The notes: generated by a model from the letters alone, not told the origin. DNA of 64,000 nt from an uncultured Halieaceae bacterium (GCA_913056165.1 CAJXMD010000004.1:1-64000); one strand, 5' to 3'. Positions 16,877 to 25,248 are shown, numbered from the stretch's first letter. Translations and numbers: made by a program.

Positions 16877-18220
16877 ATGACTAAGGCAAGGAATACAATT
16901 CCGTTTGTGAGCGGTTCAAAGGGTGCTGAAAACGGCGGTCATTTCGATGAATTCTGTGCTCACCCCGCATTCTTCTTGCTTCGTGCATTTCAAGAATGTG
17001 GCGAGCTAGCCGAGTTTGATATGGGCGGTACCAATACCGTGTTAATGGTTGGTCCCGAAGCGCATGAAGCCGTTTTCCGCGCTGATGACATCAAAGTAAG
17101 TGCGCCCCAAGCCTATCAATTCATGGTGCCAATTTTTGGAGAAGGCGTTCAGTACGGCGCTCCTATTGATATTGAGCGACAACAGTTGCGAATGCATTCA
17201 CGCGGCCTCGCTAGTGAAAAAATGAATCACTATGCCCCTATCATCGCCCAAGAGACTCGTGACTGGATTGCATCTTGGCCCGACAGTGGCGAGATGGATT
17301 TCTACGAGGGTTTCGCTGACCTTACGATCAAAACATCAACCCACTGTCTGCTGGGTTCTGAATTCCGCAATACGCTCACCGAGGAATTCGCATCCCTCTA
17401 CCATACGTTGGGGGCGGCAGCTGACGCCGGGGGATTGGGTGATCCGGGAGCTCAGAAGGCGGCATACGCGGCGCGCGACGCAGCGCGTGCACGGCTGGAA
17501 GAGCTCATCAGTGAGTATGTTGCCAGACGACGAGAGAACAACGAAATTCATCAAGATTTGCTGCAAGTTTACATGGATACGACCTACCCGGATGGCCGTC
17601 ATCTCACTGTCAGCGAAATAGCGGGTATGGTGGTCTGGTTCATGTTTGCTGGTCATCATACGAGCGCCAACACCGCCGCATGGACAATAGTCGAGCTAGC
17701 GCGAAACCCTGAGCTCGCCGAGTTAGTTATCCAAGAGATCGACAACTTTGTCAGTACCGGTGACCAATTCGATGTAAGAACCTTACGCCGAATGTCTAAG
17801 TTGGAAGGCTTTGTTCGTGAAACACTGCGAGTTCACCCGCCACTGAATACGCTTACGCGCCGAGTGGTGGAAGACTTCGAATATAAAGGTTATGTCATTA
17901 AAGCAGGGAAAAACGTAATGCTAAGTCCTTACGTTGCCCACCGGCTTGAAAGCTCTTTCGTTAACGCTGAGGCCTTCGTACCCGATCGTCCGCTACCCGA
18001 AAATCCATTTGCGTTAATCCCGTTTGGCGGTGGCCAGCGCAAGTGCATCGGAAATGCTTTCGCATTTCTGCAAGTCAAGGTCATCTTCACAGTCCTGCTC
18101 AATGAATTTGAATTTGAATTAGCTGGTCCGTCCGGCGAGTATGCCGAGATTATGCCTTCGCTCATTCTTCGCCCATCTGAGCCTTGCGTTTTGCGCTATC
18201 GTCGCCGAAAAACCGGTTAA
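16877..18220 (+). CDS. CYP51-like cytochrome P450 (sterol 14alpha-demethylase family)
   Basis: Soluble bacterial P450 of 447 aa. It has the CYP51 B'-helix signature YQFMVPIFGEGV (residues 80-91, the Y-x2-F-x2-P-x-FG-x2-V pattern), the I-helix AGHHTS at 258-263 where CYP51 enzymes carry His instead of an acid, the ETLR K-helix at 315-318, and the haem cysteine Cys390 in FGGGQRKCIG. These match mycobacterial CYP51 closely in what I recall of it. CYP51 oxidises the 14alpha-methyl of sterols in three steps. A ferredoxin gene follows by 25 bp. No sterol-synthesis genes are near, so action on an imported sterol is likelier than biosynthesis. Confidence 0.88.
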   Translation: MTKARNTIPFVSGSKGAENGGHFDEFCAHPAFFLLRAFQECGELAEFDMGGTNTVLMVGPEAHEAVFRADDIKVSAPQAYQFMVPIFGEGVQYGAPIDIERQQLRMHSRGLASEKMNHYAPIIAQETRDWIASWPDSGEMDFYEGFADLTIKTSTHCLLGSEFRNTLTEEFASLYHTLGAAADAGGLGDPGAQKAAYAARDAARARLEELISEYVARRRENNEIHQDLLQVYMDTTYPDGRHLTVSEIAGMVVWFMFAGHHTSANTAAWTIVELARNPELAELVIQEIDNFVSTGDQFDVRTLRRMSKLEGFVRETLRVHPPLNTLTRRVVEDFEYKGYVIKAGKNVMLSPYVAHRLESSFVNAEAFVPDRPLPENPFALIPFGGGQRKCIGNAFAFLQVKVIFTVLLNEFEFELAGPSGEYAEIMPSLILRPSEPCVLRYRRRKTG

Positions 18221-18245
18221 CTAGACCGATCCGAGGAAAAATTTA

Positions 18246-18464
18246 ATGCCAAAATATCGAGTAGAAGTCGACCAAATGCTCTGCCAAGGCCACGGTATTT
18301 GCACAGAGGAGTGCCCAGAGAATTTTGAGGTTATGGACGTTGAAACCGGCTATCCCAAGGTCAACATAAAAAACGAAACGCCTGGAGAAGATATTCTAGC
18401 GCGTGTGCAAGACGCCGTTATGTACTGTCCAAATCAAGCGCTTAAACTAATCGAGATAGAATAA
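18246..18464 (+). CDS. [3Fe-4S]-type ferredoxin, P450 partner
   Basis: 72-aa single-cluster ferredoxin. Ligand candidates are Cys13, Cys19 and Cys61, with His16 at the position where [4Fe-4S] proteins have a second cysteine, which is the pattern of actinobacterial P450 ferredoxins. Unusually, Cys23 replaces the alanine usually found in the AP turn (CTEECPE). It lies 25 bp after the P450, with GAGGA ahead of its ATG, and would pass electrons from an unlinked reductase to the P450. The same P450-ferredoxin order occurs for cyp51 in Mycobacterium. Confidence 0.92.
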   Translation: MPKYRVEVDQMLCQGHGICTEECPENFEVMDVETGYPKVNIKNETPGEDILARVQDAVMYCPNQALKLIEIE

Positions 18465-18479
18465 TATCCAGCAGCGCGT

Positions 18480-18854
18480 TCACCCGAGTCGCTCGATCAC
18501 TATCGTCCTGAACAGGTTATCTGAGTCAGCCTCATAGGTTCCGCGCAGCTTGAGTTCAAATGACTCCCCCGCAGCCACCTGCATGCCCAAAAAGTCTTCT
18601 ACGTCAACTTTCGCTGTAAAGCGATCAATGATCGCTACTATCGCTATTTGTCCATCAATATGAATAGAAGTTGGCGTCATCTTGTCATGAAAAATACCGA
18701 TGATTTGACGATAGGTTGCAAGAACAGCCTCCGCGCCTTTCATGACTCCGGCCTCCGAAGTCAGCTCGACCTCCGGGTGATAGTAGGATGCCAGTGAGTC
18801 GACATTTTCGGTGTTGTAAGTCTGGTAATAGCACTCCATGTAGTGTGTATCCAC
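18480..18854 (-). CDS. NTF2-like/SnoaL-fold protein
   Basis: 124 aa from a GTG at 18854 that has GGAG 8 bp upstream and sits 4 bp after the stop of the preceding gene; the track start at 18896 overlaps that gene. The pattern YQTYNTENVDSLASYYHPEVEL followed by AVLATYRQIIG and a beta-sheet half is the NTF2/nuclear transport factor fold seen in ketosteroid isomerase and limonene-epoxide hydrolase. Last gene of a minus-strand operon of alternating extended SDRs and NTF2-like proteins. Function is not established. Confidence 0.75.
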   Translation of the reverse strand: MDTHYMECYYQTYNTENVDSLASYYHPEVELTSEAGVMKGAEAVLATYRQIIGIFHDKMTPTSIHIDGQIAIVAIIDRFTAKVDVEDFLGMQVAAGESFELKLRGTYEADSDNLFRTIVIERLG

Positions 18855-18858
18855 GGGA

Positions 18859-19887
18859 TCATCTCCGGTTGTGCTCTGAGAACCACGCCACCGCATCTCG
18901 TACCGTTTCTTCTATGGCACGCGGCGCCCAACCAAGCTCCTGACGCGCCTTGGAATTGTCGAGCTCGGTGAATACCTCAGATAATTTGATCGAGCTGCGA
19001 CAGAAACGCTGGTCTTTGCGCCTCAGAATCCAGGAAAAAAACTCATTGATGGCTGCCATTCTGTAAGCAGTCTTCATTTTCATGATTTTTGGGGGCGTCT
19101 TACCAAGTTCGGTAGCGGCAAGACCATAAAGTCTCTCCTGAGATACAAACTCATTGGAGACAATGTATCGCTCACCCACTCGACCATACTGTTCAGCTCG
19201 TAACATAGCATCTGCGGTATCTCGAATATCAACTGTCGGCGAGCTGCATTCCAGAGCCGCCGGCAGCGTGCCTTTTGCGGCTTCCCATAAGGCGCCGCCA
19301 TGAGGTGTCGGCAGGAAGTCACCCGGTCCATAGGTGTTCGCCACACACATCGAAATAGCCGGGAAATCGTCTTTATGGCAGGCATCTAACAGAATGTTCT
19401 CGGCATCAACACGCGCCCGCGGATACGGAGACGCCTCATCCCACCAGTCGAACGCCACGGTTTCATCCGAGGGCTTGCCGTTCTTACCTTTTACACCGAC
19501 CGTCACCATGCTACTGGTGAAAATAAGCCGCTTGATGCCAGCGTTTTTTGCCGCCGCCAGTGCCGTACGCAAACCCTCGACATTGGTCTTGAAAAGCACC
19601 GTTGGATCGCTGAGCCAGGAGCGCGCGTCGACGATGCTGTAAAACACGGTGCCGCAACCACGCATCGCCGCTTCCATTGACGCCTGATCAGAAACATCAC
19701 CGTAGAATATCTCGACATCAAGCCCCGTGATCGACGACAGATCGCTGGTTTTTCGCACCATCGCGCGAACCTTGCGCCCGCGCTCCAACAGGGCTCGAAC
19801 CGTATGACTGCCCACAAAACCAGTGGCCCCAGCAACGAGTGCAGGGGCTTTACACAGCTCCGTATATTCGTTCACTTCGGGATTCAT
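18859..19887 (-). CDS. Extended SDR, 3beta-HSD/dihydroflavonol-reductase-like
   Basis: 342 aa NAD(P)-binding protein with GATGFVGSH near residue 19 and a TSSMVTVG strand. At the catalytic position the sequence is YPRAR, so the usual lysine of Y-x3-K is arginine. The family covers 3beta-hydroxysteroid dehydrogenases and sterol-4-carboxylate 3-dehydrogenases (decarboxylating), which fits the neighbourhood, but the K-to-R change leaves activity uncertain. It overlaps the upstream NTF2-like gene by 4 bp (ATGA), indicating translational coupling. Confidence 0.83.
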   Translation of the reverse strand: MNPEVNEYTELCKAPALVAGATGFVGSHTVRALLERGRKVRAMVRKTSDLSSITGLDVEIFYGDVSDQASMEAAMRGCGTVFYSIVDARSWLSDPTVLFKTNVEGLRTALAAAKNAGIKRLIFTSSMVTVGVKGKNGKPSDETVAFDWWDEASPYPRARVDAENILLDACHKDDFPAISMCVANTYGPGDFLPTPHGGALWEAAKGTLPAALECSSPTVDIRDTADAMLRAEQYGRVGERYIVSNEFVSQERLYGLAATELGKTPPKIMKMKTAYRMAAINEFFSWILRRKDQRFCRSSIKLSEVFTELDNSKARQELGWAPRAIEETVRDAVAWFSEHNRR

Positions 19888-20300
19888 TGCTCGCTGTTTT
19901 CCATTTGCGCTGATACCGCCTCAGCATCCCAGTATGCTTTCAGACTGGTCAGCAGACCGCTGTCGTTAACTTCGTATACAACCACCATTTCAATCGACAC
20001 TTTCAGACCATTCAGATTATTAGCGGCGGTTATCGTCGCTGCGCAGACATCAGAACCACAGGCAATACGCTTGTGCGAGGTAAGAATGAGATCCGCCGGC
20101 CCGATCATCAGGTCCCAGAACGCTGAAATGCGCTCCCCTCCCCTGAAACCCTTACCCTCAGGGTCATGTAATGACGGTCCGACCGGGTCAAAAACTATCG
20201 CATCATCGGCAAACAGGGCCAGCCATTTGGCTTTATCGCCCTCCATTGCTGCCTTGAGGGACATTAGGTGTGCGCGGATTGCAGGTGTATCAGTCGGCAT
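19884..20300 (-). CDS. NTF2-like/SnoaL-fold protein
   Basis: 138 aa. IRAHLMSLKAAMEGDKAKWLALFADDAIVFDPVG is a textbook NTF2-fold opening, followed by ISAFWDLMIG and a curved-sheet half. Overlaps the upstream extended SDR by 11 bp and the downstream one by 4 bp. In this setting it may be a ketosteroid-isomerase or dehydratase equivalent acting on the SDR product; no catalytic residue can be assigned with confidence. Confidence 0.8.
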   Translation of the reverse strand: MPTDTPAIRAHLMSLKAAMEGDKAKWLALFADDAIVFDPVGPSLHDPEGKGFRGGERISAFWDLMIGPADLILTSHKRIACGSDVCAATITAANNLNGLKVSIEMVVVYEVNDSGLLTSLKAYWDAEAVSAQMENSEQ

Positions 20301-21210
20301 TGTTCAATCCCATTTTCCGGAGTGTGGCTGCCGCAACTTCACGCGCCGCGGCCGCAACGTTATTGCGCGAGTATCCGAGTTCGTCGACCTCTGGTTGGTA
20401 GTGAACAACCGCATTGCGCCCAGCGTAAAGAATGATGTCAGGAAACAGCGGATGCTCGTCACGTGAGACAGGAAGATCACAAGGTTTGCCCACCCCATCA
20501 CAAAACAGTTCAAGGTAGGCTTTCCAGCTGAGATTTTCATCACCAACCAGATAGTTCTTGCCGCCGATACCGTGCAGCAGCGCTCCTTCGATCGCCTCGG
20601 ACATCGATTGCGATGCGATGAAATTCATACCCCCATCAGGAGCAACCATCGGCACTCCCTCAAGTGACCCGAGTCCAAACATCACCAGTGCCTCCAGATG
20701 CGGTATGGCCGCACCGGGCGCATAACCGAGGATAAACGGCGCATCCAGACTGCAGACATTGAAACCCTCATCATTCAACGCAACCGAATCCCGCTGCGAC
20801 AGGTAACGTGACCGAACATAGCCGTCGGTCTCAATCAACTCGGGAACGATGTGCGGATAATAGCTACCCACTAACACGCATCGTTGTATGCCCGCCTGCT
20901 TTGCGCGTTGCATGAAAGCAGGCACTGCAACCGAATTGACATCATGAAAATAGACAGTGGGATCTGTGCCAGGGGTCAAATGACGAGGGTCATTTGCAGC
21001 ACAAAACACGAGACCCTCGAAGGCTTGCAGGGTCTGATCGCTGATGCTGTTGTCTACGTAACTTCCAGGTATGTGCGCGAAGGTACTCATCTCAGTGCCT
21101 GAAGCAGGCTCACCACGTGATGAAATTGTTACCTCGTGTCCCCGAGCGCGGAGATACAGCGCTGCGTGAGCGCCAGTAAGACCTGTACCGCCAACGATCA
21201 GAATTTTCAT
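20290..21210 (-). CDS. Extended SDR, NAD-dependent epimerase/dehydratase family
   Basis: 306 aa with the N-terminal GGTGLTGAHAAL nucleotide motif and LVGSYYPH strand. The catalytic tetrad position reads YVRSR, again arginine in place of lysine as in the neighbour at 18859. First gene of the minus operon, reading away from the NTF2-like genes at 21339 from a shared 128-bp divergent promoter that carries a perfect palindrome. Likely acts on a hydroxyl or ketone of the same substrate family; unproven. Confidence 0.82.
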   Translation of the reverse strand: MKILIVGGTGLTGAHAALYLRARGHEVTISSRGEPASGTEMSTFAHIPGSYVDNSISDQTLQAFEGLVFCAANDPRHLTPGTDPTVYFHDVNSVAVPAFMQRAKQAGIQRCVLVGSYYPHIVPELIETDGYVRSRYLSQRDSVALNDEGFNVCSLDAPFILGYAPGAAIPHLEALVMFGLGSLEGVPMVAPDGGMNFIASQSMSEAIEGALLHGIGGKNYLVGDENLSWKAYLELFCDGVGKPCDLPVSRDEHPLFPDIILYAGRNAVVHYQPEVDELGYSRNNVAAAAREVAAATLRKMGLNNAD

Positions 21211-21256
21211 GTTCGTTATCCCCTATACCTTTGTAGAGAGCCACAAGCTGCCAAAA

Positions 21257-21274
21257 TGTCAATGCAAATTGACA
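21257..21274. promoter_or_regulatory. Perfect palindrome in divergent promoter
   Basis: TGTCAAT-GCAA-ATTGACA is a perfect 7-4-7 inverted repeat between the minus operon starting at 21210 and the plus operon starting at 21339. Size and symmetry fit a TetR- or MarR-type operator. The related but shorter CCAAT-TGAA-ATTGG occurs at 35903-35916 in another divergent promoter. It differs from the nine-site palindrome, implying a second regulator. Confidence 0.68.
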
Positions 21275-21338
21275 GTAAGTATACGCATATTTACCATCTC
21301 GCAGTGTACTAGAGAAGCATCGTATGGAGGGAATTCAA

Positions 21339-21857
21339 ATGGAAGACATCGCCACCTTACGCGACAAGGACGCCATCCGCGAACTGGCCCTACTTTACTG
21401 CCGTGGCGTTGACCGAAAAGACCCTGAGCTGCTTCGCGAGCTATATGCCGATGGTGCCACAGACACCCATGGCAACGACTTTGACGGCAGCGCCCAAGAC
21501 TTCGTCGCGTTTTTGGAAAAATCATTTCCAATCATGCCCTACAGCGGACACCATGTGTGCAACCACCTTATCTCGCTCGATGGTGACACTGCCGAAGGGG
21601 AAGTCTACGCATTGGCGTACCATATTCTGCAGGGCGAAAAACCCGATGAATGGGTAGAGCATTTTCTCAGCGTGCGCTACCTTGACCACTACCAGCGAGA
21701 GAGCGACGGCAAGTGGCGTTTCGCCAGCCGTGTAGTGCATTATGACATCCAACGAATCGGACCCTGTGAGCCTCCATTGCACCAGCTAGACGCTATCGAT
21801 GATCCTAGCTTCAACGTTCTCGCATCACGCTTGTTTGCAAGAGGTCCAAGAGCCTGA
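21339..21857 (+). CDS. NTF2-like/SnoaL-fold protein
   Basis: 172 aa. DKDAIRELALLYCRGVDRKDPELLRELYADGATD is a SnoaL_4 opening; a HHVCNHLISLDGDTAEGEVYALAY-type sheet and WRFASRVVHYD close the fold. The ATG at 21339 has GGAGGG 7 bp upstream; the track ATG at 21324 overlaps that ribosome binding site. First of three consecutive NTF2-like genes in one plus-strand operon. Confidence 0.82.
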   Translation: MEDIATLRDKDAIRELALLYCRGVDRKDPELLRELYADGATDTHGNDFDGSAQDFVAFLEKSFPIMPYSGHHVCNHLISLDGDTAEGEVYALAYHILQGEKPDEWVEHFLSVRYLDHYQRESDGKWRFASRVVHYDIQRIGPCEPPLHQLDAIDDPSFNVLASRLFARGPRA

Positions 21858-21873
21858 ACGGTCATATTAACTA

Positions 21874-22308
21874 ATGAATAATATCGAAACCAACAAGCAA
21901 CTCACACGAGCTTTCTTCGAAGCACTGCAGACTGGAGACGGCCATCAGATAGCAGATTTTTACGCTGATAACGGTCGCGTTGTCACAATGGGCAACACGC
22001 TGATTTCAGGGTCTCACGAAAAGGAGGAGATCCGCCAATTTGCAGCAGGTGTGCTGGAGGCATTTCCTAATGGACTCGTGTTTTCGGTGCACACGCTGAC
22101 TGCAGAAAACGATCGCGTCGCTGTCGAAGCATCCTCCCGCGGCATACATTCATCCGGCCTTCCTTACGAAAACCACTACCATTTCCTGTTCACCTGGAGA
22201 GACGGCAAGCTGATGGAATTGAAGGAATACATGGACACTGAAGTCATTACCGACGTGCTCTGCGCAGGCCATCGCCCCCAGCCCGCCACCACTGGAGAAC
22301 ACGCATGA
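21874..22308 (+). CDS. NTF2-like/SnoaL-fold protein
   Basis: 144 aa, ketosteroid-isomerase-like SnoaL domain: TRAFFEALQTGDGHQIADFYADN, then VHTLTAENDRVAVEASSRG and YENHYHFLFTWRDGKLMELKEYMDT. This last motif is typical of the SnoaL group with a potential catalytic acid near the C-terminus. 16 bp downstream of the previous gene and overlapping the next by 4 bp, so all three are coupled. Confidence 0.83.
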   Translation: MNNIETNKQLTRAFFEALQTGDGHQIADFYADNGRVVTMGNTLISGSHEKEEIRQFAAGVLEAFPNGLVFSVHTLTAENDRVAVEASSRGIHSSGLPYENHYHFLFTWRDGKLMELKEYMDTEVITDVLCAGHRPQPATTGEHA

Positions 22309-22829
22309 CAGTACTCAGCGACGCGACACTGCGAGCCACTGCGGATAAACTGATCGCTGCTCATGCTGAAGCCTCACGCACCAACGAGTGGACATTCTTT
22401 GTTGATGAGCTCTACGCGCCCAACTGCATCTACACGTGCGAGTATGCTGGCGTTATGCGTGTGGTCGCCAACGGCATCGATGAAATCAAGGCAACCCACT
22501 ATGGGCGCGATATGCAGGTCGGCTGGGAAGGCTGGACGTTTCCATACGAGAATGTCTACACCGGCACGAGCAACCGCCTAGTCACCCACTGGTATAACCG
22601 AGGTCCGGGACGAAGGACGGATGGCAGTTTTTTTCAAACCCCGGGCATCTCGTTTATCACTCTCGACGAAGACGCCAGGATCTGCGAACAGTTCGATATG
22701 TTTGATCTCGCCCACCAGATGCTGTTGTGCGACGAGCTCGAGGCTGCTGGTTTACTATCCGCCACGCTCAAGCAGCAATGGGTCCTGCCGATGAAAGAGC
22801 GGCTTATAAATCAACTCGGCGATCAATAA
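22305..22829 (+). CDS. NTF2-like/SnoaL-fold protein
   Basis: 174 aa. LIAAHAEASRTNEWTFFVDELYAPN is the helical opening, and VTHWYNRGPGRRTDGSFFQTPGISF the sheet; the C-terminal helix carries a long extension ending LKQQWVLPMKERLINQL. Closest in style to SnoaL-like proteins found next to steroid and aromatic catabolic genes. It converges with, and overlaps by 7 bp, the SDR gene at 22823. Confidence 0.78.
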   Translation: MTVLSDATLRATADKLIAAHAEASRTNEWTFFVDELYAPNCIYTCEYAGVMRVVANGIDEIKATHYGRDMQVGWEGWTFPYENVYTGTSNRLVTHWYNRGPGRRTDGSFFQTPGISFITLDEDARICEQFDMFDLAHQMLLCDELEAAGLLSATLKQQWVLPMKERLINQLGDQ

Positions 22830-23584
22830 GGAAGCGTCACAGACGCCGCATTATCAACGGGCACAGCCACACCATTTATGTGGCAAGCATCGTCCGATGC
22901 GAGAAACAGAATCGTCCTGGCGATATCCTCCGGCTCGCACATGTAATGCCCCGTACTCGCGCGCACAGCAGCGAGCATCTGCTCACGGAGCTCGCCCTGC
23001 ACTTCAGGAGGGAACATCGGCGGATCAATCGCACCCGGATGAACGCTGTTACAACGCACCTTATTTCGCTCGCTGACACAATGCACCGCAACGCTCTGGG
23101 TTAGAGATGCGACCGCTGCTTTGCTAGCAGCGTATACCGGAGTGATCGGACTGCCGCCAAGTGCGGCAAATGATGAGAGATTAATGATCGAACCGCCACC
23201 ACTGGCACTCAGTATAGGTAGCATGTGCTTCACTGACAGAAATACACTTTGCGCATTGACCGCAAACGACCGATTCCAGTTCTCGAGCGTTTCCTCGGTA
23301 ATCGGATTGGCCACACACATAGCCGCGTTGTTGACCACGATATCCAGGCGCCCGTATTCACCCTGAACTCTCGCTGCGAGCGCCTGCCACTGCCCCTCGT
23401 CGGAGACGTCCTGCTTCAGGAACAGACCACCTCTACGCTCGACCTGATTGATCGGAGCCATGTCACCGAGATCGGTACAGATGACTGTCGCGCCCTCTTG
23501 CGCAAACAGTCGAGCCGTTGCGCCACCAACGTTACCAGCGGCGCCAGTCACGATTGCCACCTTATCCTTGAGTCTGTCGACCAT
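22823..23584 (-). CDS. SDR-family oxidoreductase
   Basis: Classical SDR, 253 aa, with TGAAGNVGG, NNAA, serine in NLSSFAA and catalytic YAASK. The C-terminal ASDDACHINGVAVPVDNAAS is the common dimer/tetramer end of 7alpha-, 3- or 20-hydroxysteroid dehydrogenase-like SDRs. Lies 30 bp after the SDR at 23615 in the same direction. NAD-linked alcohol oxidation is likely; substrate unknown. Confidence 0.88.
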   Translation of the reverse strand: MVDRLKDKVAIVTGAAGNVGGATARLFAQEGATVICTDLGDMAPINQVERRGGLFLKQDVSDEGQWQALAARVQGEYGRLDIVVNNAAMCVANPITEETLENWNRSFAVNAQSVFLSVKHMLPILSASGGGSIINLSSFAALGGSPITPVYAASKAAVASLTQSVAVHCVSERNKVRCNSVHPGAIDPPMFPPEVQGELREQMLAAVRASTGHYMCEPEDIARTILFLASDDACHINGVAVPVDNAASVTLPY

Positions 23585-23614
23585 GTTTCAATCCTGCATT
23601 ACTGAGGTAAATAG

Positions 23615-24439
23615 TTAATGAGCAACATCTCCATAAAAGGCTTTTGACATTTTCTCCATAAGCGCCAAACGTTGCCGACGCTCATCTTCGACTTTGTGGG
23701 CATGTGCATCGTTACCCTGGAACGCGAATACATGTAGCGGCGTATCACCGAAGCGTTGCAGCAAGGTTTCGATAACATCATCCGGCTCAAGCAATCCCGG
23801 CACAGACAGGTTGCGTTCATCGAGCAATTTGTTAAGTGATGGCGTATTCATCGCCCCACACACCGCGCAGATAACGTCCACACCCTTGGGTGACAGTTCC
23901 GCCCACAATGATTCAGCGAAATTGAGTCCAAAGGCCTTGGTAGCACTGTAAACAACACCACCTGCCTGTCCACCCAACGCAGCGCCGGATGACATCACGA
24001 TAATCCCGCCACAGCCTCGCTCCACCATCGTTGCCGCGAAGTGATGCGCCGGCTCCACCAGAGCCGTGATATTACGTTGTAACATTTCCTGCCAAGCCAG
24101 GAGCGGTGCCGTCAGAAACGCTGCTCCATGGGGATCACTGCCTGCATTTGATACGAACAGTCCGATATCAAGGCCATCTGCGGCATCAATAACGCGCTGA
24201 CCAGCACCTGGCTGATACAGGTCGATACTGGCGGTGCGTGTCTCGACCCCATATTGCTGTTTCAATTCCTGCGACAGTGCGCTCAATGGGCCCTCGCGTC
24301 GCGCAATCAACACGATATTGAGGCCAAGACTGGCCAGCTTGCGAGCAAACGCCGCGCCGGTGCCGTCTGAAGCACCCGTGATGATGGCCCATGGACCGTA
24401 GGCCGCGATAAATGCGGACGGGGCGTTCAGTTTGCTCAT
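23615..24439 (-). CDS. SDR-family oxidoreductase (17beta-HSD12/DltE-like)
   Basis: 274 aa. GPWAIITGASDGTGAAFARKL and the VLIARR loop mark the membrane-associated 17beta-HSD12/3-ketoacyl-CoA-reductase-like group; catalytic residues are MSSGAAL and YSATK. ATG 24439 follows AGGG by 7 bp; the track start at 24499 adds 20 residues without homology. It is a clear paralogue of the SDR at 44630, which shares the same opening and the VLLARR loop. Confidence 0.86.
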   Translation of the reverse strand: MSKLNAPSAFIAAYGPWAIITGASDGTGAAFARKLASLGLNIVLIARREGPLSALSQELKQQYGVETRTASIDLYQPGAGQRVIDAADGLDIGLFVSNAGSDPHGAAFLTAPLLAWQEMLQRNITALVEPAHHFAATMVERGCGGIIVMSSGAALGGQAGGVVYSATKAFGLNFAESLWAELSPKGVDVICAVCGAMNTPSLNKLLDERNLSVPGLLEPDDVIETLLQRFGDTPLHVFAFQGNDAHAHKVEDERRQRLALMEKMSKAFYGDVAH

Positions 24440-24627
24440 AGTTCTACCCTGGGATGATGATGTGTCCATGATGCTCCTGCGGGCGTGCAGCGCCAGCAAT
24501 CAGACTGAGTCTCGGAACCATTATATTCGGTGTGCATGTCAGGTATCGGCATCGTCCAAATGCGCGCTGGTCGGGACAGCGTTAGATGAGACGATGATGC
24601 CGCTATCAAGCTATCGAGGATGACAAC

Positions 24628-25011
24628 ATGACCACGGCCTATTGGAGCGTACTGATCGCGGCCTACCTTCCGATTATCTGGACTGCAGCCGCCAAATTTA
24701 CTGGAGGAGACTTCAAGGACGCCGAAAACCGGTCTCCGAGAGACTTTCTTGAGACCCTAACCGGATGGCGAAAGCGTGCCCATTGGGCACAGTTAAATGG
24801 TTTTGAGGCGTTTCCGCCCTTTGCCGCTGCCGTCATCATTGCGCACCAGCAACACGCCCCCCAGACCACGATAGATCTGCTCGCTGTGGCGTTTGTAGCG
24901 CTCAGGGTGCTTCACGGGGTTTTCTATATAGGAGACCTAGGCTACCCGCGCAGTATTACCTGGTTCGGAGCCGTCGGCTGCGTCATCGCTCTGTTTGCCA
25001 TCAGCACTTGA
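24628..25011 (+). CDS. MAPEG-family membrane protein
   Basis: 127 aa with about four hydrophobic segments and the MAPEG pattern: RAHWAQLNGFEAFPPFAAAVIIA followed by FVALRVLHGVFYI. MAPEG proteins include membrane glutathione transferases and peroxidases in the inner membrane. GAGGA precedes the ATG. It is divergent from the SDR at 23615 and upstream of the cycloisomerase operon, with a 237-bp gap containing regulon site E. Role in the pathway is unknown. Confidence 0.85.
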   Translation: MTTAYWSVLIAAYLPIIWTAAAKFTGGDFKDAENRSPRDFLETLTGWRKRAHWAQLNGFEAFPPFAAAVIIAHQQHAPQTTIDLLAVAFVALRVLHGVFYIGDLGYPRSITWFGAVGCVIALFAIST

Positions 25012-25187
25012 GGGGCATCTGGATACGACCTTCGCTCAAGGCATTCAATCAATGCCCATCAGATCCGATGGGGTCTGAATGAACGGTAGTAGAGCCGATT
25101 TAGCGCCTGCGTAGCTGCTGTCTGTTCGGACTATGCAGTGGACCCTTACTTCGATGGGTTAGCGCTTGTTCAAACAAGATGTTTAAA

Positions 25188-25211
25188 ATAACATTTCAAT
25201 CGTTACGTTTT
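25188..25211 (+). promoter_or_regulatory. Regulon palindrome, site E (cycloisomerase operon)
   Basis: Left half ATAACATTTCA matches 10 of 11 consensus positions; the right half CGTTACGTTTT matches 7 of 11. A reversed half-site copy GATGTTT lies just upstream, giving ATGTTT-AAAA-TAACAT. 37 bp upstream of the SDR start at 25249. The most degenerate of the nine copies. Confidence 0.58.
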
Positions 25212-25248
25212 TCGACATTTCGCAGAGCCCAGATTAGGAGACCGCCCA

